DNA of 54,755 nt. It comes from a virus. Shown here in pieces: positions 38,311 through 47,171 of this stretch; the first letter of the stretch is position 1, and each line of letters begins with the position of its first letter. The stretch is taken from IMG/VR virus record IMGVR_UViG_3300025168_000110, positions 1 through 54,755 of that record, one strand, 5' to 3'. A program made the translations under genes and the position numbers. The notes below the pieces were generated by a model, which did no database searches, was not told the DNA's origin, and worked only from the letters and a program-made list of their open reading frames with translations.

Positions 38311-38516
38311 TGAAAGAAATATTAGATCTTATAGAAGGATATGGTTTACCTTTAGTGTTATTGCTTGGAGCATTATATGCATTATATAGATTTTTAGTAT
38401 TTAGTTTATATGAAGTAAAAAATCAATTTTCTCGTCATCATGAAAAAGCTGCTGATAACATTGAAGAAATGAAAAAGAAAATTGATATAATTTTAGAGTA
38501 TATAAGAAAAAATTAA
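38310..38516 (+). CDS. Small single-TM holin-like protein
   Basis: 68 aa from the ATG at 38310, which overlaps the preceding stop (TAATG); a TTG two codons upstream is less likely. A membrane segment near the N-terminus (LPLVLLLGALYALYRFLVF) is followed by a charged, helical tail (RHHEKAADNIEEMKKKIDII). This resembles the small BhlA/UviB-type holin-like proteins of phages. It is adjacent to other membrane proteins. Whether it forms pores or anchors a complex cannot be told from the sequence. Confidence 0.5.
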   Translation: MKEILDLIEGYGLPLVLLLGALYALYRFLVFSLYEVKNQFSRHHEKAADNIEEMKKKIDIILEYIRKN

Positions 38517-38517
38517 T

Positions 38518-38736
38518 ATGAAGGATTTTACTATAAATTTAGGTAATATAATTTGGATTATAGGTATAATATTTACTATGGGTATGGCTTATAGCCAGAT
38601 TGCCCAACTAGGAGAAGATATAATAATATTAGACAGAAGGTTAGAGAAAAAGATTAAAATAATTAGCGAAAACGAAGACCGAATAGTAGAACTTGAAAAA
38701 GAAATAGCAAAGCTAGAAGGTTGTAATCATAAATAA
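38518..38736 (+). CDS. Small membrane-anchored coiled-coil protein
   Basis: 72 aa. A membrane segment (about 10-30, IIWIIGIIFTMGMAYSQIAQ) is followed by a coiled coil (about 36-68, RLEKKIKIISENEDRIVELE). The arrangement (N-in anchor with a rod-like exterior) is like an i-spanin subunit, and the gene is in the lysis cluster two bases after a holin-like gene. No lipoprotein partner was found. A spanin is one possibility, a holin accessory another. Confidence 0.45.
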   Translation: MKDFTINLGNIIWIIGIIFTMGMAYSQIAQLGEDIIILDRRLEKKIKIISENEDRIVELEKEIAKLEGCNHK

Positions 38737-38747
38737 AAACTAATAAA

Positions 38748-38831
38748 ATGAAAAAAGCAATTTGTAAACTTATAAAAAAAATAACTTTTAGTAAAGTGTG
38801 CCTTGGTTGGTGTGCTTGTAATTTAAAATAA
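38748..38831 (+). CDS. 27-aa basic cysteine-containing peptide
   Basis: An ATG preceded by an A-rich leader opens a frame of 27 codons between two longer genes. The peptide is Lys-rich in its first half (MKKAICKLIKKITFSKVC) and has a second Cys pair (WCAC) near the end. Basic, amphipathic and Cys-bearing, it could be a membrane-active lysis peptide. No family is known to me. It is short enough to be chance, but it neatly fills the gap. Confidence 0.45.
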   Translation: MKKAICKLIKKITFSKVCLGWCACNLK

Positions 38832-38840
38832 ACATACAAC

Positions 38841-39074
38841 ATGGCAATACTTACAACAATAGGTGGTATGCCTTTATTTAGCACGCCAACAGAAGCTCTC
38901 AACTATGGAAGTGCTCAAGGACTCGTAGGGTATCACACGCATGTTTTTAATGGTGTTACTGGTTATATGGCTGGAGCAACTCACGGACAGGCCTCTGGAT
39001 CAAGTTCAGGTAGCTCTATGTCAAACAATCAGACAACACAAGGTGGAGGTAGTCAAGGTGGAGGTGGTTACTAA
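38841..39074 (+). CDS. Gly/Ser-rich small protein
   Basis: 77 aa. The first 50 residues contain TPTEALNYGSAQGLVGYHTH and NGVTGYMAGATHG, and the last 25 are low-complexity Gly/Ser/Gln. No enzyme or membrane motif was recognised. The N-terminal part looks like a small His-containing structural domain, and the tail is flexible. It is surrounded by membrane proteins of the lysis cluster. The function is unknown; a tail appendage or assembly factor is possible. Confidence 0.5.
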   Translation: MAILTTIGGMPLFSTPTEALNYGSAQGLVGYHTHVFNGVTGYMAGATHGQASGSSSGSSMSNNQTTQGGGSQGGGGY

Positions 39075-39087
39075 TAGATAATAAAAT

Positions 39088-39480
39088 ATGAGTATATTAG
39101 GAAAAATATTTAGTACTGGCGCTAAAGAATTAGTTGAAGGCGTAGGAGATGTTATAGACAATTTACATACAAGTAAAGAAGAAAAGCTTGCTGCTGAATT
39201 AAAAGTAAAAGAACTTTTATCTAACTATGAAATAGAAATGGAGCGTCAAGTAACTGCTAGATGGGAATCGGACATGAAGTCAGACTCTTGGTTAAGCAAG
39301 AACGTAAGGCCAATGACGCTTATATTTTTAGTGGTTAGCTCTGTGTTAATGATATTTATTGATTCAGGAACAATTAAATTTGTAGTAGACGATGAATGGA
39401 AAAGTTTATTACAATTAGTATTAGTAACAGTAATAGGTGCTTATTTTGGAGGTAGATCTTATGAAAAAATAAAAAGATAA
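39088..39480 (+). CDS. Holin, 3-TM (GTA-holin-like) candidate
   Basis: 130 aa. The N-terminal ~65 residues are a charged helical region with ELVEGVGDVIDNLHTSKEEK. Then come WLSKNVRPMTLIFLVVSSVL (membrane segment ~72-92) and LLQLVLVTVIGAYFGGRSYE (second segment ~108-125). The R-P-M-T element and the ending VIGAYFGGRSYEK match the 3-TM holin family found in phages and gene transfer agents (PF11351-like). Two helices are clear and a third is weak. It probably permeabilises the membrane at the end of infection. This is the best holin candidate in the window. Confidence 0.7.
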   Translation: MSILGKIFSTGAKELVEGVGDVIDNLHTSKEEKLAAELKVKELLSNYEIEMERQVTARWESDMKSDSWLSKNVRPMTLIFLVVSSVLMIFIDSGTIKFVVDDEWKSLLQLVLVTVIGAYFGGRSYEKIKR

Positions 39481-39484
39481 ATTA

Positions 39485-39745
39485 ATGACTGATGACTACA
39501 ATGAAATTGAATTTTATCAAGCCATGCAAAATGCATATATTTTATTAACTAATAAATTAACATTTGATGAAGTTTTTGATCATAATGGCTGTGACCTTCC
39601 TTTTGATATATCTAATAAAGTTACTAAAAAAGAAGTTAATGAAGTTATTGATTTTTTCTGCGAACAAGAAGAATATGAAAAATGTAGTGAATTAAAAAAA
39701 GCTAAAGAACTAGAGAAATATAATAAAAATTTCATAAATTTGTAA
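39485..39745 (+). CDS. Small acidic hypothetical protein
   Basis: 86 aa, Glu/Asp/Lys-rich, mostly helical, with NKVTKKEVNEVIDFFCEQEE and CSELKKAKELEKYNK. No family is recognised. It follows the holin candidate by four bases, and its stop codon overlaps a promoter element at 39735-39742. By neighbourhood it may regulate or accompany lysis, but nothing in the sequence shows this. Confidence 0.55.
   Translation: MTDDYNEIEFYQAMQNAYILLTNKLTFDEVFDHNGCDLPFDISNKVTKKEVNEVIDFFCEQEEYEKCSELKKAKELEKYNKNFINL
39735..39742 (+). promoter_or_regulatory. -7 element TAAATTTG overlapping a stop region
   Basis: A TAnnTTTG match within the last codons of the preceding gene, 17 bases before the ATG at 39760. No -33 TTTG at ideal distance. 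It could drive the two beta-rich protein genes and the fibre genes behind them. Confidence 0.5.
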
Positions 39746-39759
39746 AAAATTAAAAAACT

Positions 39760-40155
39760 ATGCCAAGCAATTATACATTTAACGCAAATATGTCCTGTAC
39801 GGCATCATCTGCAACAGGATATTCACAAGGAGTAAGCGGTGGGTTTTCTTTAAACCTAACACAAATAAATTCAGTACAGAGCGGAAGGATGGAAATAGGA
39901 ACATCAAACACAGAAGTATGTGCTGCTCCAGCAGGTACTGGTATTGGTAAAGTTGTCTATATGAGAAATTTAGATGATACAAATTTTCTTGAAGTTCACA
40001 CAGGAACAGCGGTAGATACTGATGTTGTAGCTATATTAGAACCAGGAGAATGGTTCTTTACAATACTAAGGGATACTTTAGCAGTAGGAGCTTCTGCTGA
40101 TACAGCAGTAATAGATGTAGAATACTTTGCAGTAGAAATAGACGCTAACGCTTAA
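39760..40155 (+). CDS. Beta-rich small virion protein
   Basis: 131 aa, Thr/Ala/Gly-rich beta protein. A central element KVVYMRNLDDTNFLEVHTGT (about 65-84) and LEPGEWFFTILRD (about 93-105) recur in the next gene as CFVKNIDTDHAVEVM and LKPGEFFFAPME, and more loosely at 7285. This points to a small family of paralogous virion proteins, probably beta-sandwich. The first ~35 residues are poorly conserved. A fibre base or baseplate-type component is likely. Confidence 0.55.
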   Translation: MPSNYTFNANMSCTASSATGYSQGVSGGFSLNLTQINSVQSGRMEIGTSNTEVCAAPAGTGIGKVVYMRNLDDTNFLEVHTGTAVDTDVVAILEPGEWFFTILRDTLAVGASADTAVIDVEYFAVEIDANA

Positions 40156-40179
40156 TTAATAATATAAAAACAAACAACT

Positions 40180-40596
40180 ATGGCAACAATGTCAACAACA
40201 TTTACGGCTTCAGGATCATTTTCATTAACAGATGAATTTGGTGTAACTGTATTTTCTTATAGCCCATCTTTTACAACTACTCCTAACACTGCTTCATTAG
40301 CCCTAACTACAGGAGAGGTTTTAGCAGGAACAACAGCTACTGAAATTGCAATACCACAGCATAATGATGATAGATTATTTTGTTTTGTTAAGAATATAGA
40401 TACTGATCATGCTGTAGAAGTTATGGCTTCAGAGCAAGAGGGTACTTCTAAAGAATGCGCTGATTTAAAACCAGGTGAATTCTTTTTTGCGCCTATGGAG
40501 TTAAATAGTGATGATACGGGAGATAGCATTACAGTAGGAAACGGTACTTCAGCTCAAAAAGTTCAATTCTTACTATGCGATGCAATAGATAACTAG
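40180..40596 (+). CDS. Beta-rich small virion protein, paralogue of preceding gene
   Basis: 138 aa. It shares the N-terminal FTASGSFSLTDEFG-type strands and the K-N-I-D-T-D-H-A-V-E-V and L-K-P-G-E-F-F-F elements with its upstream neighbour. A 24-base A-rich gap separates them. There are no membrane or enzyme motifs. The duplication suggests hetero-oligomers or alternative surface proteins. Confidence 0.55.
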   Translation: MATMSTTFTASGSFSLTDEFGVTVFSYSPSFTTTPNTASLALTTGEVLAGTTATEIAIPQHNDDRLFCFVKNIDTDHAVEVMASEQEGTSKECADLKPGEFFFAPMELNSDDTGDSITVGNGTSAQKVQFLLCDAIDN

Positions 40597-40600
40597 AACA

Positions 40601-41068
40601 ATGAATCTTACAGTTTTAAGATATAGTAGCCAGGAGGATAGTACTTCTGGCTTACTTTTTTTAAAAGAGGATGATAAGTTAAAATTTTTGTGTTATACGT
40701 TAGAAGATGAACATAGAGACGTTAAAATTAAAACAGAAACTAGAATTCCTTCAGGATCTTATGAAATTATTTTAAGAAAACATGGTGGCTTTCACGAAAA
40801 ATATTCTAAAAGATTTAGCGATATTCATAGGGGTATGCTTCACATTATTGATGTACCTGGTTTTGATTATATTTTATTACATTGCGGTAATACTGATGAA
40901 CACACTGCTGGCTGTTTGTTGGTGGGCGATACCCAAAGTAACAACATTATTAATAAAAATGGCTTTGTTGGTCAATCCTCGCAATGTTACAAAAGAATAT
41001 ATCCGCCTATTGTATCTGCGCTTGAGAAAGGTGATAAAGTTACAATAACATATATAGATTTTGATTAA
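40601..41068 (+). CDS. DUF5675-family protein
   Basis: 155 aa. The pattern CYTLEDEHRD, RIPSGSYEI and then FDYILLHCGNTDEHTAGCLL fits the DUF5675 family of phage and bacterial proteins, whose H-C/I-G-N...D-x-x-G-C arrangement (H94, N97, D99, H101, C105) recalls a cysteine-containing active site. The biochemical role is not established; association with lysis and cell-wall genes is common, and an L,D-transpeptidase-like or amidase-like activity has only been guessed. It follows two virion proteins and overlaps the fibre gene by one base. It could help in host cell-wall processing at exit. Confidence 0.7.
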   Translation: MNLTVLRYSSQEDSTSGLLFLKEDDKLKFLCYTLEDEHRDVKIKTETRIPSGSYEIILRKHGGFHEKYSKRFSDIHRGMLHIIDVPGFDYILLHCGNTDEHTAGCLLVGDTQSNNIINKNGFVGQSSQCYKRIYPPIVSALEKGDKVTITYIDFD

Positions 41069-42405
41069 TGTTTAAATGGATAGGTAATAATATATTTAAT
41101 CTTATTTCTAGATTTAGAGATGATGTCTATTTAGATAGTGTGTCTAGTGGCACAATAGTTAGTGGTGGCAACCTAGGTCTTGATTCTAATAATAAAATAG
41201 TTAAAGCAACAGAAGCTACTGGAGATTTAACTTCTATTGTAGCTGGAACAGGGTTAAGTGGTACTAGTTTAACAGGTCCAATACCAACTTTAAATCTTGC
41301 GTTAACAGAACTTTCAACTGTAACGCCTACATCAGGTGATTTTTTGGCTACTCTAGATGGTAACACTCCAACACACCAAAATACAACCACAGACAGTTTA
41401 GCAACTTTATTTGCTGGGACTGGATTAACAGCTTCTAGTGCTGTAATTAGTGTTGACGCTTCACAAGCACAAATAACTCGTGTTGGAACAATTTCTGCTG
41501 GTGAGTGGAGAGCATCAGCCATTAGTACTGCGTATTTAAATGGTCAAAGTGGGACAAATACTGGAGATGAAACTTTAGCAAGTATAAACGCTTTAGATAT
41601 CACAGAAGTAGGAACTATTAGTTCAGGTGTTTGGCAAGGAACAACTATAAAGACTGCATACATAGGTGATGATCAAATTACTGAAGACAAACTAGCTAAT
41701 ACACTTTTAGCAGAAATAGATGCTAATACAGCCAAAGTTACTAATTCAGACCAAAGTAAAGCAGATATAAATGCATTGGATATTACAGAAGTAGGTACTA
41801 TTGACAGTGGTGTTTGGCAAGGAACAGCTATAACCCACGCTTATATTGGTAATGATGCTATTGAAGGCGACAACATAGCAGATGATGCTGTTGATTCAGA
41901 ACATTATACAGATGGCTCTATAGATACAGCTCACATAGCTGATGATCAAGTAACTTTTGCAAAAGCACAAGGTGTTACACCTAACGTTTTTAATAATAAA
42001 ATAAAATTACTACCTTCAGACTTTGTGGCTAATGATGATGGTAATAATCAAAAATTTGGCATTGGTTATGTTGATGATGCTGGAGCAACTACTTATGGTA
42101 TGAGAGCCGCGAATAGTTTAACAGAGCTTTATGCTTTTGTTTCTATACCACAGGGTATGTCAGCTACTCATGTTAATATATTTGGTAGATCTAATATAGC
42201 TGTTGTAGTTTATGAAGCACAAGTAAACGCAACATCTATGACATCTAAAGGAACAGGTAATTGTAATACAGCAATAGATATGTCAGGCGCGCCTGTTGCC
42301 TCAACCGAGCATAACTTTTTAGCAATAAAAATAACTATAGCTACTTTTAGTGGTGGTAGTGCAGATAGAATTTTCGGTGGACATGTAACAATAGCAGCAT
42401 CATAA
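41068..42405 (+). CDS. Tail fibre with repeated beta units
   Basis: 445 aa, starting on the last base of the previous stop (TAATG). The N-terminal ~30 residues (MFKWIGNNIFNLISRFRDDV) may dock to the virion. Residues ~60-160 are Thr/Ser/Leu-rich beta. Three repeats follow, each with I-T-x-V-G-T-I-x-x-G-x-W-x-x-x-x-I (about 135-255), then a unit rich in D-D-Q and A-D-D motifs. These repeats are typical of trimeric shaft fibres. The C-terminal ~110 residues (AGATTYGMRAANSLTELYAF and AKITIATFSGG-like strands) form a probable receptor-binding jelly-roll. It is the best host-recognition candidate in the late region. Confidence 0.75.
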   Translation: MFKWIGNNIFNLISRFRDDVYLDSVSSGTIVSGGNLGLDSNNKIVKATEATGDLTSIVAGTGLSGTSLTGPIPTLNLALTELSTVTPTSGDFLATLDGNTPTHQNTTTDSLATLFAGTGLTASSAVISVDASQAQITRVGTISAGEWRASAISTAYLNGQSGTNTGDETLASINALDITEVGTISSGVWQGTTIKTAYIGDDQITEDKLANTLLAEIDANTAKVTNSDQSKADINALDITEVGTIDSGVWQGTAITHAYIGNDAIEGDNIADDAVDSEHYTDGSIDTAHIADDQVTFAKAQGVTPNVFNNKIKLLPSDFVANDDGNNQKFGIGYVDDAGATTYGMRAANSLTELYAFVSIPQGMSATHVNIFGRSNIAVVVYEAQVNATSMTSKGTGNCNTAIDMSGAPVASTEHNFLAIKITIATFSGGSADRIFGGHVTIAAS

Positions 42406-42416
42406 AATAAAAAACT

Positions 42417-42980
42417 ATGGCTTTAATAGACGATAAGTACAAAAAATCTAAAACATCTAGACCTAGTTTAGGTGAAATAAAAATAATAAAAAGTCCAGAA
42501 GTTGCACAAAAAAGTGCTTATTCTACAAGTAATGAAATTAATTCTTTAAATAATCTACAGACTATTAAATCTGTTGTAGATAGTAATTCAGTAGAATCAG
42601 TAACCGTAAAAGGATTTAAAATACCTGCAGACGAATCTGCCCATAGAGCATTTAGTATAGCTGAAAAAGATGGATTAGGTGGATTATTATTTTCTCATTA
42701 TGATATAAGTACACAAGCTGACGCTACAATATCTATGGCTTGGAGTTATGATGCCTCGTCTTCTCTAAAAATAATAGGGTCGGATGGTATTATTAACACT
42801 GAAAATGTTGGAGGAGGAACTATTTATAGGGTTTTAACCACTACAATTCCACACGGCAGTGCTTTTAGTTTACCAGTAGATATTATAAGGAATTTTAAAA
42901 ACTTATCTAAAAAAATTCATTTTTATGTTTCTTCTAGCATATCTGGTGTAGAAATGACTATATTTAAAACTAATGAGTAA
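42417..42980 (+). CDS. Fibre-associated hypothetical protein
   Basis: 187 aa. A basic, disordered first ~60 residues (KYKKSKTSRPSLGEIKIIK) is followed by beta strands (VESVTVKGFKIPADESAHRA, DATISMAWSYDASSSLKIIG). It looks like a small fibre or fibre-tip protein with an unstructured dock. It comes straight after the tail fibre and overlaps the next gene by eight bases. No family is recognised. Confidence 0.5.
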   Translation: MALIDDKYKKSKTSRPSLGEIKIIKSPEVAQKSAYSTSNEINSLNNLQTIKSVVDSNSVESVTVKGFKIPADESAHRAFSIAEKDGLGGLLFSHYDISTQADATISMAWSYDASSSLKIIGSDGIINTENVGGGTIYRVLTTTIPHGSAFSLPVDIIRNFKNLSKKIHFYVSSSISGVEMTIFKTNE

Positions 42981-43224
42981 GCCAAGTCATAAATATAATA
43001 TACCTATTTGGTTGTCTGATTGGACATTTAAAGACGGTAAAGAAAAAACACACCACATATATAATGTAGTAGTAAAAGGGGTAAATGAGGATGATATAAT
43101 AAATAATTTAGACATTGTTAATAAAGTAGTTAATAAATTAAAAAGAGGTCGTAAAAAAGTAACATTAAAAGCTACTAACTTGGTCCTCAAGAGTCAACAC
43201 GGGTATGGTATTGACGAAAACTAA
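42973..43224 (+). CDS. Small basic hypothetical protein
   Basis: 83 aa, Lys-rich. It begins MSKPSHKYNIPIWLSDWTFK and has a helical middle with IINNLDIVNKVVNKLKRGRK. No family is recognised. The start ATG overlaps the end of the preceding gene (ATGAGTAA), indicating translational coupling. The size and charge could fit a nucleic-acid-binding or chaperone-type helper protein, but nothing specific is seen. Confidence 0.55.
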   Translation: MSKPSHKYNIPIWLSDWTFKDGKEKTHHIYNVVVKGVNEDDIINNLDIVNKVVNKLKRGRKKVTLKATNLVLKSQHGYGIDEN

Positions 43225-43235
43225 AATTTTAAACC

Positions 43236-44522
43236 ATGTTAATTAATGAAAAGATTAAAGAATATCTTTTAAAAAATCCAACAAAATTAAGAAGCGATTA
43301 TGCTAAAACTGCAGAATTGTTTAACACTAATTATGAGCAGGTTAGAGGAGTAGCTCGTAAGATTAGAAAAACTCTAGGTGATGTAACTAACGATGCAGAA
43401 AAAGAATCAATAGATGTTTCTAATAAAAAAGATTCTAAAATTGTTAATATAGAAAAGTCTACAAGAATAAAATCTATAGAAGATTTAATTAAGGCTGCTA
43501 ATATAGATACAAACTTATGGGAATTAGAAAAATTTGATATAGGTACATATGAAGTAACAGGATTTGACGCTAATAACAATCCCAATACAGTTACTATGTA
43601 TCGTATGAAAGCTTGGTTTAAACCTATTAAAGCTCATCTCAATTTAGATTTAATATCTAAAGATTTAAAAGAAGATCTAAAAGATTTATCGCCATTAGTA
43701 CAACGAAAAGAATATCAAAGAGACAAAAAAGATAAATACCTTTTAGAAATATCTGCTTTTGATTTACATTTAGGTAAAATAGGTATTAAGGGGGATGATT
43801 ATAGTTTAAAAATAGCTTCTAATAGATTAGTGGATGCTGTAGAGCATTTATTATATAGAGCTCAAGGTTACCATGTAGATAAAATTTTATTTATAGTAGG
43901 ACAGGATTTGTTAAATTCTGATGGTGATTGGCCTATAGTATCTACTACTAGAGGAACTCCACAATATAATACTGATTATGGTATAGATATGTACAGAGCA
44001 GCTAGAAAGCTTTTAATTAAATGTATAAACTATCTTTCTGAAATAGCTCCTGTACACGTAATGGTTGTTCCTGGTAATCACGACAGAGAATCTGTAATGC
44101 ACTTAGGTGATATGTTAGAATTATATTACGATAAAAATGAAAATATAAAAGTAGATAATTCAGATTGCCAAATGAAAATGTTAGTGTATGGAAAAAATAT
44201 GATTATATCAGATCATGGAGATGGTCCAAAAGCAACAAATCTCCCTGGCATAATATCCCAAAGATACAAAAACGCATGGTCGGATGTTGATTTTGTTGAG
44301 GTGCATAGAGGTCATTACCATACCAATAAGTCTGTTAAATTACAAGCTATTGAAGAGTTAAACGGTATTACTGTTAGAAATTTATCTTCTATGTCTGCAA
44401 CAGATTTTTGGCATGACTCTAAAGGTTTTATAGGTAACATTAAAAAAGCCCAAGCATTCCTTTATCATAGGACAAATGGATTGCAAGGGATTTTAAATTA
44501 TAATGTTTCTTTAAGAAAATAG
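43236..44522 (+). CDS. HTH-plus-metallophosphoesterase protein
   Basis: 428 aa, last plus-strand gene. Residues ~1-45 (RSDYAKTAELFNTNYEQVRG) look like a helix-turn-helix DNA-binding module. The catalytic part has the calcineurin-like phosphoesterase motifs in order: D-L-H (D176, H178), G-Q-D-x-x-N (222-227, where the usual pattern is G-D-x-x-N), G-N-H-D (280-283), a following DHGDG, and G-H-Y-H (359-362). The family hydrolyses phosphodiester or phosphomonoester bonds in nucleotides, RNA or DNA with two metal ions; SbcD-like nucleases belong here. The HTH fusion suggests action on DNA or RNA at particular sites. It ends five bases from the convergent minus-strand block. Confidence 0.7.
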   Translation: MLINEKIKEYLLKNPTKLRSDYAKTAELFNTNYEQVRGVARKIRKTLGDVTNDAEKESIDVSNKKDSKIVNIEKSTRIKSIEDLIKAANIDTNLWELEKFDIGTYEVTGFDANNNPNTVTMYRMKAWFKPIKAHLNLDLISKDLKEDLKDLSPLVQRKEYQRDKKDKYLLEISAFDLHLGKIGIKGDDYSLKIASNRLVDAVEHLLYRAQGYHVDKILFIVGQDLLNSDGDWPIVSTTRGTPQYNTDYGIDMYRAARKLLIKCINYLSEIAPVHVMVVPGNHDRESVMHLGDMLELYYDKNENIKVDNSDCQMKMLVYGKNMIISDHGDGPKATNLPGIISQRYKNAWSDVDFVEVHRGHYHTNKSVKLQAIEELNGITVRNLSSMSATDFWHDSKGFIGNIKKAQAFLYHRTNGLQGILNYNVSLRK

Positions 44523-44527
44523 TTTAA

Positions 44528-44731
44528 TTAATTATTTTCTTCTAGTATAACAATTAATTCTTCTTTATTTAGAAGTTTTCTAGGACGTTTTCCTTTTATA
44601 TAATCTTCAGGATCATAAACTTGTTTCACCTCTTTAATTTTTCCTTGAGGTGTAGTTTTAACAATCCATCTAATATCTTTATTAAAGGATCCTTTTTTTA
44701 AATGTGATAAGAACGAAAAATCATTTTTCAT
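44528..44731 (-). CDS. Small basic hypothetical protein at block end
   Basis: 67 aa: basic, with RWIVKTTPQGKIKEVKQVYD and KGKRPRKLLNKEELI. No domain is recognised. The gene is the last in the minus-strand block and lies two bases beyond the HTH-like gene. It converges with the plus-strand metallophosphoesterase gene with five bases between stops, so there is hardly space for a terminator. Confidence 0.55.
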   Translation of the reverse strand: MKNDFSFLSHLKKGSFNKDIRWIVKTTPQGKIKEVKQVYDPEDYIKGKRPRKLLNKEELIVILEENN

Positions 44732-44733
44732 GT

Positions 44734-44930
44734 TTAAAATTTATTAAATTTATCTTTTACTATTTTATCTATAGTGTTCCAAGAAACATTAGTTAAATGT
44801 TGTATGTCCTTTAAGGTATAGCCTTTTGTAACATATTTCCAAATTCTTAATTTTTGTTGGACAGTTAGTTTTTTATAAGGAATTTTTTTATAATATTCAG
44901 CCCTTCTTCTTATATCTTTTAATGTTTCCA

Positions 44931-44931
<1 letters not shown>
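44734..44931 (-). CDS. Small HTH-like DNA-binding protein
   Basis: 65 aa, Lys/Arg-rich. The C-terminal half (RIWKYVTKGYTLKDIQHLTN, then VSWNTIDKIVK) has the spacing of a helix-turn-helix, with a putative recognition helix ending in T-I-x-x-I-V. Its ATG overlaps the groEL stop by one base (TAATG), so it is probably coupled to chaperonin expression. A regulator is likely, but the target is unknown. Confidence 0.5.
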
Positions 44932-46511
<1,580 letters not shown>

Positions 46512-46766
46512 TTATTTAATAATTGCTAATATATCATGCTCTTTAAGCATAAGTAACTCTTTGCCTCCATACTGCATTGTAGTTCCTCCAAACTGAGAGA
46601 ACAATACAGTATCGTTTTTCTTAATTTTAGTTATCTCATCTCCAACTGCAATAACTTTGCCTTCGTTTGGCTTTTGATTATTAGCAGTGATGATACCCGA
46701 TGCAGTTTTCTTTTGAGCATCTTTTTGCTCAATAATAATGTTTTTACCTAGTGGAATTATTTTCAT
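46512..46766 (-). CDS. groS: Co-chaperonin GroES (Hsp10), phage-encoded
   Basis: 84 aa, shorter than the typical 95-97. It has the GroES pattern: K-I-I-P-L-G-K-N-I-I-I at the start, KKTASGIITANNQKPNEGKV (mobile loop with the hydrophobic tripeptide, then the E-G-K-V strand), IAVGDE, and V-L-F-S-Q-F-G-G-T (matching V-L-F-x-x-Y-A-G/G-x-x-V in hosts). The gene order groES-groEL matches bacterial operons. It caps the GroEL ring and closes the folding chamber. A plausible pair with the adjacent GroEL rather than only with the host one. Confidence 0.95.
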   Translation of the reverse strand: MKIIPLGKNIIIEQKDAQKKTASGIITANNQKPNEGKVIAVGDEITKIKKNDTVLFSQFGGTTMQYGGKELLMLKEHDILAIIK

Positions 46767-46767
46767 T

Positions 46768-47019
46768 TTATGTTTTATTTTTTTGTTTAAATACTTTTCT
46801 AATTATTTCTATTGGTGCAACAAAATAAATATCTTCTTTTACTTTTAAATCTATATGAGAGTAACTATCATGTTGATTTGGATTAAAATCTCTTACTGGA
46901 TAATTTTTTCTTGTACAACCCGTTATATTATAACTAAGAGGTATTTGAGCGTAAACCGTAACTCCTTTTGTAGAAAGCCATTCTGCTTCTCTAACTAATA
47001 ATCTATCTTCTAATGTCAT
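46768..47019 (-). CDS. Small hypothetical protein before groES
   Basis: 83 aa with one base to the groES start. It begins MTLEDRLLVREAEWLSTKGV and contains VYAQIPLSYNITGCTRKNYP and YFVAPIEIIRKVFKQK. There is no recognised family and no membrane or Cys-cluster motif. It could be an accessory to the chaperonin or simply another early gene; tight spacing only shows co-transcription. Confidence 0.55.
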   Translation of the reverse strand: MTLEDRLLVREAEWLSTKGVTVYAQIPLSYNITGCTRKNYPVRDFNPNQHDSYSHIDLKVKEDIYFVAPIEIIRKVFKQKNKT

Positions 47020-47030
47020 TAATATATTTT

Positions 47031-47171
47031 TTATTTAAACCATACAGCATACACCTTAGTACCGTTAGAGGTGGTACATGCGTGTACCCTTTTCTTTTCC
47101 TCTTGTTTTTTTAACTTGTTTTTGTCCCAGTATTTTGGATTCTTGCTGTTCAGCTTCCTTTTTTTTGTCAT
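47031..47171 (-). CDS. 46-aa basic small protein (overlapping frame)
   Basis: A frame of 46 codons from an ATG (MTKKRKLNSKNPKYWDKNKL) to KVYAVWFK, ending 11 bases before the next ATG. It is Lys-rich in its first 30 residues and ends in hydrophobic aromatic residues. It overlaps the 49-aa frame at 47065-47214 in another frame; at most one of the two may be real, or both. This one spaces better with the following gene. Confidence 0.45.
   Translation of the reverse strand: MTKKRKLNSKNPKYWDKNKLKKQEEKKRVHACTTSNGTKVYAVWFK

Noticed and set aside
40782-41048. An 88-residue hydrophobic plus-strand frame inside the DUF5675 gene
   Set aside because: It looks like a membrane protein, but AT-rich genes often give hydrophobic frames in the alternative reading frame. 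The DUF5675 frame is clearly the real one. An embedded lysis gene cannot be wholly excluded.
41127-41522. A 131-residue minus-strand frame in the fibre gene
   Set aside because: It is antisense to beta-repeat coding sequence and rich in Val/Pro from the complement of Thr/Gly codons; no supporting context.
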